Shown here: piece after piece, positions 1 to 7,100 of the stretch
How positions within the stretch are numbered: position 1 is the first letter of the stretch
Layout of the letters: every line of letters starts with the position of its first letter
NCBI GenBank assembly: GCA_019912505.1
Contig: JAIOIM010000386.1
Coordinates: 1-7,464, forward strand
Direction: 5' to 3'
DNA from: Ignavibacteriaceae bacterium
Lineage (GTDB): Bacteria > Bacteroidota > Ignavibacteria > Ignavibacteriales > Ignavibacteriaceae
Length of the DNA stretch: 7,464 nucleotides
Notes under the pieces: model-generated
Seen by the model: only the letters and a program-made list of their open reading frames with translations
Database searches by the model: none
What the model was told of the DNA's origin: nothing
Made by a program: the position numbers and the translations under genes

Positions 1-506
1 GTATATTCATGCTCCGCATCTGGTTGTAATTCAAAATCCAGATATCTCCCTACTCCATAAGTTTCTTCGCCGGTAGTTTTATCAGTAAACCAGATGCTGT
101 AATATTCATCCCCATTTTTTGAAAATCCTTTATAAACATTAAGTTTAAACTTCCTTTCAAGGTAAATAAACTTTACATAACCATACTTAATGGCTTTTCT
201 TTCCTCACCTTTAGTCCCAAACACCTTAACCGTATCTTTGCTGTTAAATAAGTACAATTTACTTTTAAAAACGAATTGATGATTTACATCGTAATAAACA
301 AGAGGATGAAAATGGGCTTTTGCATCGCTTGCAAATGGAGACTCAGGTGTGTGCTCAAAAATAGAATCTTTAACAGTCCGTTCTATTTCTACGGATTTAA
401 TATACTGCTCCACTTGGGGAGAATTTTTATTTCCGCACGATATTATTCCGCATGCTCCCGTTAAAAGCACCAATAATACAATATATTTAAGAACACTACC
501 AAACAC
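1..506 (-). CDS. DUF1684-family lipoprotein, 3' end cut off by window edge
   Basis: The frame reads from a GTG codon at 506-504 and stays open to base 1, giving 168 codons with the C-terminus missing. The N-terminus is a lipoprotein signal peptide: a hydrophobic stretch at about residues 5-18, then Cys19 (LTGAC) and Cys24 (IISC). IISC fits the lipobox better, so Cys24 is the likely lipidated residue, followed by a polar GNKNS stretch. The body resembles DUF1684: an N-terminal SPFASD segment, a beta-rich middle, then FTDKTTGEETYGVGRYLD at about residues 140-157, which contains the family's Thr-Tyr-Gly-x-Gly-Arg-Tyr-Leu signature. The conserved DFN/AYNP and Cys-rich tail expected next would lie outside the window. 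DUF1684 function is not established; an envelope location is inferred from the lipobox. The gene begins 2 nt after the mutS stop, has an AAGGA ribosome-binding site 9 nt upstream, and is probably co-transcribed with mutS. Family assignment is by recalled motif, fairly sure. Confidence 0.85.
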   Translation of the reverse strand, partial: MFGSVLKYIVLLVLLTGACGIISCGNKNSPQVEQYIKSVEIERTVKDSIFEHTPESPFASDAKAHFHPLVYYDVNHQFVFKSKLYLFNSKDTVKVFGTKGEERKAIKYGYVKFIYLERKFKLNVYKGFSKNGDEYYSIWFTDKTTGEETYGVGRYLDFELQPDAEHEY

Positions 507-508
507 AG

Positions 509-3130
509 TTATTTTTCCTTCACTCTTTTTTTAAGTTCGCTAAGTTTATTTAAAGCTTCAAGCGGAGTCAGGTTATTTATCTCGATGTTATCAATTTCTT
601 TTCTGATTTTGTCGTCCTGAAATTCAAATAAACTAATCTGGTTATTTTCTTCCGATTTTATTTTTTTCAGCTTTTCCTTTTTTATCTCATAGGGAGTTAA
701 TTCTTTCCCCTCAAGATTTTCCAGGATTTCTTTTGCTCTGTTCGTAACAAATCTCGGCAGCCCTGCCATTTGTGCAACTTGTATCCCGTAGCTGTGGTCA
801 GCTTTGCCTGGATTTACGTTGTGTAAAAATATAACCTTATCATCATATTCACGAACTTCTACTTTATAATTTTTTATTCTTGGAAATATTTCCGCCATTT
901 CGTTAAGTTCATGGTAATGTGTGGCAAATAATGTTTTTGCAGCTACGTTTGGGTTATCATGTAAATATTCGGTAATAGCCCACGCAATTGAGATACCATC
1001 AAATGTGCTGGTACCGCGACCTATCTCATCTAGCAAAACAAGACTTTTTGATGTGGCGTTATTCAAAATATTTGCAGCTTCCTGCATCTCAACCAAAAAT
1101 GTAGATTCACCGGCAGCTATATTATCGCTTGCGCCAACGCGCGTAAAAATTCTATCCACCAAACTTATTTTTGCTTTTTTTGCCGGTACAAACGAACCTA
1201 TTTGCGCTAATAGAATTATCAAGCCTACCTGCCTTAGATAAACTGATTTACCAGCCATATTCGGTCCCGTTAATATAATAATTTGTGTATCATTATTATC
1301 AAGCTTGCAGTTGTTGGCTGTATATTTTTCACCGGGGGGTAAAATTCTTTCAACCACCGGATGCCGACCTTCTAATATCTCCAATTCATCATCATCGCTT
1401 AAAAGCGGTTTAACATAACTATACATTTCGGCGCATTCCGCAAACGAAACAAGACAATCAAGCACGGCTATAAATTTGGCGTTCTGCTGTATAGCCTCGG
1501 CTTCTGCAGAAACAGTTAACCGCAGTTCATTAAAAAGCTGTGATTCAAGTTCATATATTTTTTCTTCGGCATGAAGAATTTTATCCTCATAGTCTTTTAA
1601 TTCTGGAGTAATGTACCTCTCAGAATTTACAAGAGTTTGCTTTCGGATATAATCAGAAGGTACCTTATCTTTATGCGTGTTGCTTATATCAATGTAATAA
1701 CCGAAAACTTTATTATAATTTACTTTTAGTGATGAGATGCCGGTTCTCTCACGCTCGCTTTTTTGAAGATTAGCGATCCAGTCTTTTCCATTTAATGAAA
1801 TATCGCGTAATTCGTCAAGCTCCGGGCTATAGCCTGATTTTATAATGCCGCCGTCAATTATGCTTAATGGCGGATTATCTACAAGAGATTTTTCAATTCT
1901 TTCAACAAGCCTGTCTAACGGGGAAAGATTGCTGTTAACATTAACTAAAAGTTCGCCATAGAAAGGCAGTAAAAATTCTTTAAGTTTTGGTATTTTTTTT
2001 AAGGATGTCTTAACTGCGTTTATTTCGCGTGGATTTGCCCTGCTTGTACACACTTTAGAAATCAACCTTTCAAGGTCGCCTATTTCTTTCAGAAGTTCAG
2101 ATAAATTTTTTCTTTGCTTTTTACCGTTTACTAACTCTTCAACACTGTCTAACCGCCTCTGGATAAGCTCTATTTTTTTTAACGGAGCCGAAATCCACTT
2201 TTTTAATAGTCTTCCACCCATTGCGGTTTCGGTTTTGTCCATTATCGAAATAAGCGACCCTTCCCTGCTTCCGTCCTGCATTGAGAAAGTTATTTCTAAG
2301 TTTCTTTTTGTCGAAAAATCCAATGCCATATAATCGGATGGATTATACGCCGATATTTTTGTTATGTGTGAATGATTTGCTTTCTGTGTTTCCTGCAAAT
2401 AATTTAACACCACACCGGAGGAAATAATACCCGCGTGAAGCAAATCGACACCGAATCCTTTTAAGTTTACGGTTTTAAACTGCATTATTAAAAGTTCTTT
2501 TGCATATTCAAAATTAAAAACCCAATCATCAACTTTTGTTATTCTGATGTTCGGGTTAATTTTGTGAACGAGAGTTGTTAATTTATCCTTGTCTCTCTTT
2601 TGAACAAGCACTTCCGAAGGATTGATCGATTCGATCTGCTGCACTAAAACATTCGCCGGTATTTCAAACGAATAAAATTCACCCGTTGAAATATCGCAAA
2701 ATGATATTCCCGCTATTTCTTCTTTAAGACAAATAGAGAGAAGATAGTTGTTTTTTTTATGATCGAGCAGCTTATCAGAAAATGCCACACCGGGCGTTAC
2801 AACTTCAACTACCTCCCGTTTTACAATCCCTTTTGCAAACTTCGGGTTTTCTACCTGTTCGCAAACAGCAACACGGTAACCGGCTCTTACAAGCTTAGGC
2901 AGGTATGTATCAATTGCATGATGCGGGAAACCGGCAAGCGGAACATCTTCACCATTGTTTGTGCCCCGTTTGGTTAAAGTTATCCCAAGAACCTTGGATG
3001 CAAGTTTTGCGTCTTCATCACAAGTTTCAAAAAAATCACCCACCCTAAACAATAAAACTGTATCAGGGTGCTGTTCTTTTACTTTAAAGTACTGCGCCAT
3101 TAGCGGCGTTTGATGCATATTATCTTTCAT
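509..3130 (-). CDS. mutS: DNA mismatch repair ATPase MutS
   Basis: This gene encodes MutS, which binds mismatches and small loops in newly replicated DNA and, with ATP, recruits MutL. From the ATG at 3130 it has 873 residues, close to the 853 of E. coli MutS. The N-terminal mismatch-binding domain has TPLMAQYF and GDFFETC, in which Phe33-x-Glu35 is the mismatch-reading Phe-x-Glu motif. Connector, lever and clamp regions follow. The ATPase domain has Walker A GPNMAGKS at residues 622-629, the GASDNIAAGEST signature segment, and Walker B LVLLDEIGRGTST with Asp701-Glu702. Near the C-terminus, QISLF at 831-835 looks like a beta-clamp-binding motif, and LTPLEALNKL matches the usual MutS tail. All key residues are intact. 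The frame stays open upstream to a TTG at 3271, but that extra stretch is unlike MutS. ATG 3118 is an alternative start four codons later, preceded by an A-rich stretch. The downstream lipoprotein gene follows after 2 nt. Confidence 0.97.
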   Translation of the reverse strand: MKDNMHQTPLMAQYFKVKEQHPDTVLLFRVGDFFETCDEDAKLASKVLGITLTKRGTNNGEDVPLAGFPHHAIDTYLPKLVRAGYRVAVCEQVENPKFAKGIVKREVVEVVTPGVAFSDKLLDHKKNNYLLSICLKEEIAGISFCDISTGEFYSFEIPANVLVQQIESINPSEVLVQKRDKDKLTTLVHKINPNIRITKVDDWVFNFEYAKELLIMQFKTVNLKGFGVDLLHAGIISSGVVLNYLQETQKANHSHITKISAYNPSDYMALDFSTKRNLEITFSMQDGSREGSLISIMDKTETAMGGRLLKKWISAPLKKIELIQRRLDSVEELVNGKKQRKNLSELLKEIGDLERLISKVCTSRANPREINAVKTSLKKIPKLKEFLLPFYGELLVNVNSNLSPLDRLVERIEKSLVDNPPLSIIDGGIIKSGYSPELDELRDISLNGKDWIANLQKSERERTGISSLKVNYNKVFGYYIDISNTHKDKVPSDYIRKQTLVNSERYITPELKDYEDKILHAEEKIYELESQLFNELRLTVSAEAEAIQQNAKFIAVLDCLVSFAECAEMYSYVKPLLSDDDELEILEGRHPVVERILPPGEKYTANNCKLDNNDTQIIILTGPNMAGKSVYLRQVGLIILLAQIGSFVPAKKAKISLVDRIFTRVGASDNIAAGESTFLVEMQEAANILNNATSKSLVLLDEIGRGTSTFDGISIAWAITEYLHDNPNVAAKTLFATHYHELNEMAEIFPRIKNYKVEVREYDDKVIFLHNVNPGKADHSYGIQVAQMAGLPRFVTNRAKEILENLEGKELTPYEIKKEKLKKIKSEENNQISLFEFQDDKIRKEIDNIEINNLTPLEALNKLSELKKRVKEK
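516..520 (-). promoter_or_regulatory. Ribosome-binding site AAGGA that decides the GTG start of the lipoprotein
   Basis: AAGGA lies 9 nt upstream of the GTG at 506-504 and sits within the last codons of mutS (Lys-Glu-Lys-stop). No ATG occurs in this frame between the upstream in-frame stop (TAA at 533-531) and the GTG. The other genes in the window have no comparable purine box, so this internal site suggests the lipoprotein is translated from the mutS transcript. Confidence 0.5.
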
Positions 3131-3194
3131 AAGAAGAACAAAAATACCGTAATGATGTAAGAATTTCAATTCGGATAGAGATAAACAATCTGAC

Positions 3195-3266
3195 CCGCAA
3201 ATTAAAAACAAATTTACCGCAAAATAATGCTTTTGTCGTTCTTCAAATTGTTTATATTTACCGCAA
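3195..3266. repeat. Three phased CCGCAA boxes, two within a perfect 11-bp direct repeat
   Basis: CCGCAA occurs at 3195-3200, 3217-3222 and 3261-3266, with start-to-start distances of exactly 22 and 44 bp. The second and third copies belong to the 11-bp direct repeat ATTTACCGCAA at 3212-3222 and 3256-3266. The spacing is close to two and four DNA helical turns, so the boxes would lie on roughly the same face, as operator half-sites often do. The repeats are directly visible; a regulatory role is inference from their place between divergent genes. Confidence 0.4.
3209..3216 (-). promoter_or_regulatory. Possible Bacteroidota-type -7 promoter element for mutS
   Basis: Read on the minus strand, TAAATTTG matches the TAnnTTTG consensus recognised by the primary sigma factor of Bacteroidota. 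Transcription would start near 3202 and give a leader of about 70 nt before the ATG at 3130. The nearest TTTG that could serve as a -33 element (3247-3244) is 27 nt upstream, longer than the usual spacing, so the call is weak. The element overlaps the middle CCGCAA repeat unit, which would allow repression there. Confidence 0.22.
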
Positions 3267-3303
3267 CCCAAATTAACTAATTATTATAAACTAAATGGCG
3301 TAA

Positions 3304-4026
3304 ATGAAAGAAGAATACCATAAATGGTTTACCGAATATCTCGAACGCGAGTTTGAGATGCTTATTTTCGGTCATTCCGGTTATCCGATATTATTATTTC
3401 CCGATGCAAAAGGAAAATATTACCAGGCAAAAGATGAAGGTTTGATTTCTTCTGTTTCTAAACTTATTGATGATGGGAAAATAAAAATTTACTGCCCCGA
3501 TTCTGTGGATGATATGAGTTGGTACAATTGGTCAATTCATCCCTCTGACCGCGTTAAAACTCATATTGGTTACGAAAATGTAATATTAAACGATGTAATT
3601 GAGTTTATAATGTATGATTCCGGTAATCAAAAAATTGCAGTTGCAGGATGCGGCTTAGGAGGATATCATGCAGCTAATCTCGCATTCAGACATCCTGATA
3701 GATTCAGTCATATTATTATGCTCGGCGGAATTTTTGATATAAAGCAGTTTATTTTCGGGCATTATGATGATAACAGTTATTTCCACAATCCACTCGATTA
3801 TCTTCCGAACTTAGAAGATAAATGGTATCTCGACAAAATACGGCAAATGGGGATACTGCTCGCTACCGGTGACGATGATATAAATTTTAACCAAAGCAAA
3901 CAATTATCAGGCATTCTCTCTTTAAAAGATGTAAATCATTGGCTCGATGTAAAAGAGGAAGTCGGCTGCGGTTATAATTATTGGCGAAAGTTATTCCCAG
4001 AGTATATATCAAAAATGATATATTGA
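3304..4026 (+). CDS. COG4947-type esterase-like alpha/beta-hydrolase with missing catalytic Ser and His
   Basis: This 240-residue protein has no signal peptide or membrane segment and is probably cytoplasmic. Its pattern fits the small COG4947 esterase-like family related to esterase D and PHB-depolymerase-type esterases: EYHKWFTEYLEREFEMLIFGH at the N-terminus, YCPDSVDDMSWYNW at about 63-76, the nucleophile-elbow segment at about 113-125, then FRHPDRF, and HNPLDYLPNL at about 161-170. In relatives as I recall them, the elbow is Gly-Cys-Ser-x-Gly and the C-terminus has His-Asp-Trp-Pro-x-Trp. Here the elbow is GCGLGGYH with Gly117 in the serine position, and the C-terminal site reads CGYNYW with Cys222 in the histidine position. 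The acidic Gly-Asp-Asp-Asp (189-192) remains. The frame is otherwise intact, so it reads as a maintained protein that has probably lost hydrolase activity. ATG 3304 follows an in-frame stop at 3301-3303, which fixes the start; no Shine-Dalgarno is visible. A GH13 gene follows after 96 bp on the same strand. Confidence 0.85.
   Translation: MKEEYHKWFTEYLEREFEMLIFGHSGYPILLFPDAKGKYYQAKDEGLISSVSKLIDDGKIKIYCPDSVDDMSWYNWSIHPSDRVKTHIGYENVILNDVIEFIMYDSGNQKIAVAGCGLGGYHAANLAFRHPDRFSHIIMLGGIFDIKQFIFGHYDDNSYFHNPLDYLPNLEDKWYLDKIRQMGILLATGDDDINFNQSKQLSGILSLKDVNHWLDVKEEVGCGYNYWRKLFPEYISKMIY
4004..4023 (+). repeat. Perfect 8-bp inverted repeat overlapping the end of the esterase-like gene
   Basis: ATATATCA (4004-4011) and TGATATAT (4016-4023) are perfect reverse complements around an AAAA loop and end directly before the TGA stop. 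The stem is almost all A/T and no clear run of T follows, so it would be a poor intrinsic terminator. It could be a weak RNA hairpin at the gene end, or chance in AT-rich coding sequence. Confidence 0.3.
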
Positions 4027-4063
4027 TTTGTAAGTTATACCTATCATATTAAAACTTTTCCGG

Positions 4064-4094
4064 TTGATATTTATTATATTACCAATGCTAGAAT
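4064..4094 (+). promoter_or_regulatory. Possible promoter for the GH13 gene
   Basis: In the 96-bp gap after the esterase-like gene, TTGATA (4064-4069) and TAGAAT (4089-4094) lie 19 bp apart and resemble a -35/-10 pair. A transcript would start near 4101, about 22 nt before the ATG at 4123. In sequence this AT-rich such matches arise easily, and read-through from the upstream gene is equally possible. No Shine-Dalgarno precedes the ATG. Confidence 0.22.
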
Positions 4095-4122
4095 ATCTTA
4101 AAATTATAACATTTGATTTTCA

Positions 4123-7100
4123 ATGACTTACTACGAATTTCACGTTTCCCGAAATACAAGAAAAAAATACAAGTTTGATAAAAATTTATTCGCGTTAAAC
4201 GGCGATTTTATTATCGCAGATTTTAAACAAGCGAGAATATTAACCGAAAAAATAAATGAGACACGGCGGATTGAAGGTCAGCATAACCTTCAGGTAACCG
4301 CCGGGCAGTTAAACGCGCTCGGACTTCTTCATGAAATCTACCACTATATTATAAAGCATTATGAAGAAAAAGAAAACAACGGCGTTATAGCAAGAAGTAT
4401 CAATTACCTGCAACAGCATCTAGGCGAAAAAGAATTACACGATGTTCTGATAGAGTATATTAACGAATTTCCTCCGCAAAAAGTTTTTAAAGGTATTCAA
4501 TCACCTGAAGAATTTTTGGAAGATACAACCTACGCAAAGCCAAACCGTGAAGTTATACTTGAAGAGTTAATTTTACTTCATCTCGAAAACAATAACCCGG
4601 CAGCTAAAAATTTTGACGAGTTTTATGACGATGAACAGCTTTCAAAAAAAGTAAAATATATTGAAGTTATTGATTCGGTAGAACAATTTTTTATAACTGA
4701 AAAGCCGGTGGGTAAAGAATTGCTCCCTCTTTTTCAGTTTTTACGTAAACCTATTTATTCCGCACCCCAAAGTCTCGAAGCTCAATTAGATTTTATTTTG
4801 GAAAACTGGGACGTTTATATTCAAGATAAATTTCATAAACGAATTTTATCAAGCAAAGATTTGATTTACGAGGACGCAAAGCTTTTCATCCAGCAGGGCG
4901 GCGGAGAAAAAGCTACTCCCCCTGTTCCAAATTATGTACTCGATAAAGATTTCTTCCAGCGTATCCGTTCAAAAATTGCTGCGGGTATGCAGTTAACAAA
5001 AGAAGAAACAAATTTTTATTATGCTGAACCGGAACGTTTTACACAAGACACCGACTGGATGCCCCGTGTTGTAATGATTGCAAAAAATGCGTTTGTCTGG
5101 TTAAACCAATTATCAAAAACATACCAGCGCTCAATTACTCGGTTAGACCAAATACCGGATGAAGAGTTGGACAAATTAGCGTTGTGGAATCTTAATTCGC
5201 TTTGGCTAATTGGACTTTGGGAACGCAGCACTGCATCTCAAAAAGTAAAACAATATACCGGCAACCCGGAAGCTGCTGCATCCGCATATTCGTTGTACGA
5301 TTATGTTATTGCAGAAGAACTTGGCGGCGAAAAAGCATTCGAGAATTTAAAACATCGTGCTTGGATGCGTGGAATTAGAATGGCATCCGATATGGTGCCG
5401 AATCATACCGGTATCTTTTCAAAATGGATTACTGAGAGTCCACACTATTTTGTTCAAAGAAACGATCCGCCATATCCCGGATATAGTTTTCACGGTCCAA
5501 ACCTATCGGATGACGACAGATTCGAAATTAGAATTGAAGATAAATATTATTCAAAAAAAGATGCTGCAGTAGTCTTCCAAAGAAAAGATAATATCACCGG
5601 GAAAATAACTTATATTTATCATGGTAACGATGGAACAAACATGCCGTGGAATGATACTGCCCAGCTTAATTTGCTCAACGCGGAAGTAAGAGAATCTCTC
5701 ATTCAAACCATTATGCACGTTGCGCGCAAAACTCCAATCATCCGGTTTGATGCCGCAATGACTCTTACGAAAAAACATTTTCAACGGCTCTGGTTTCCTC
5801 AACCCGGTACCGGCGGAGCTATTCCCTCACGTTCCGATTATACAATGACGCGGGAAGAATTTGATACCGCAATTCCGGAAGAATTCTGGCGTGAGGTTGT
5901 TGACAGGATGAATGCGGAGATGCCTCAAACATTGTTGCTTGCAGAAGCCTTCTGGCTGATGGAAGGATTTTTTGTCCGCACACTCGGAATGCATCGCGTC
6001 TACAACAGCGCATTTATGCATATGATGATGAAAGAGGAAAACAGCGATTATCGTGAACTGATAAAAAACACTCTCGACTTTAACCCCGAGATACTAAAAC
6101 GTTACGTTAACTTTATGAGCAACCCCGATGAGGAAACCGCCGTAAATCAGTTCGGCAAGGGAGATAAATATTTTGGCGTTGCCGTAATGATGATTACGCT
6201 TCCGGGTCTCCCAATGTTTGGACATGGGCAGGTAGAAGGATTTGCCGAAAAATATGGAATGGAATACAAACGAGCTTATTACGATGAGTATGTTGATACA
6301 AACTTAGTCAAGAGACATGAAGCAGAGATTTTTCCGCTGATTCAAAAACGCTGGTTGTTTTCTCCGGTAACCAATTTTGAACTTTACGATTTTATTGACG
6401 ATTTCGGTAACATAAATGAAAACGTCTTTGCGTTTTCAAACCAGGCTGGTTCTGAAAAAACTATAGTTATTTATAATAATAGTTATTCGGAAGCTCGTGG
6501 GACAATTAGGAAATCAGTTCCAAAGCTTCGTGACTCACAAAATGTAAGTGGACGAACACTTTCCGAAACCATGGGCTTTAATAATGATGGTAATCATTAC
6601 TATATTCTTTTTAATCACAAGACTAAACAAGAATTTTTATTTAACGGCAGCGACCTTTACGACAATGGTATTTATATCTGGCTTCAAGGCTATGATTACC
6701 GCTTATATTTAAATTTTAGAGAAATACTTGACACATCCGGCGAGTATTATAGACTAAACATATTTCTTAATAACCGGGGTGTAAGTTCGATTGAATACGC
6801 ATTGAAAGAATTAAACCTTTCCGGTGTGCATAAGGAAATTGAACAACTAATTAATGCTCATAATCTGGAATTGATTGAAGAATTTTGTTTTACATGCGAC
6901 CCCATTTTAGAAAATAAAGGCTCCTCAAAAGATTATAAATTTGATTCGCTGCCGATAGACATTTATAACAATTTAGATGCCCTCGTTCGTGAAATTAATT
7001 ATGCGTTTAATCCACCGGTTGATGCAAATAAGCTGCTTGAGAAAATTACACAAGATTATAATTTTGTAAAAATATTTCATTCATCGATTAAAAACCTCTC

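Larger units (their letters stand above)
3131..3303. promoter_or_regulatory. Divergent intergenic region between mutS and the esterase-like gene
   Basis: This 173-bp AT-rich gap separates the mutS start from the start of the plus-strand esterase-like gene, so it must hold promoters in both directions unless mutS starts further upstream. It contains repeated CCGCAA boxes and a candidate -7 element facing mutS, listed separately. No convincing promoter could be assigned for the plus-strand gene, although the stretch at 3274-3290 is suitably AT-rich. No terminator is visible. Confidence 0.6.

Noticed and set aside
276..534. Two small plus-strand reading frames (62 and 61 codons)
   Set aside because: They lie antisense to the DUF1684 lipoprotein gene, whose frame shows clear family motifs and a lipobox. 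The small frames have no recognisable domain and no start signal.
921..1241. 106-codon plus-strand reading frame
   Set aside because: It is antisense to the most conserved part of the MutS ATPase domain; its length is explained by codon constraints on the real gene.
2759..2977. 72-codon plus-strand reading frame
   Set aside because: It is antisense to the MutS mismatch-binding and connector region and has no features of its own.
4004..4060. Intrinsic terminator after the esterase-like gene
   Set aside because: The only clear hairpin is the all-but A/T 8-bp inverted repeat at 4004-4023, which lacks a following T-run and overlaps coding sequence, so it is listed only as a repeat.
5019..6021. 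Several minus-strand frames of 64-83 codons and a 71-codon plus-strand frame at 5357-5572
   Set aside because: All lie within the uninterrupted GH13 coding frame, which carries the catalytic motifs in this very stretch; the small frames show no family resemblance.
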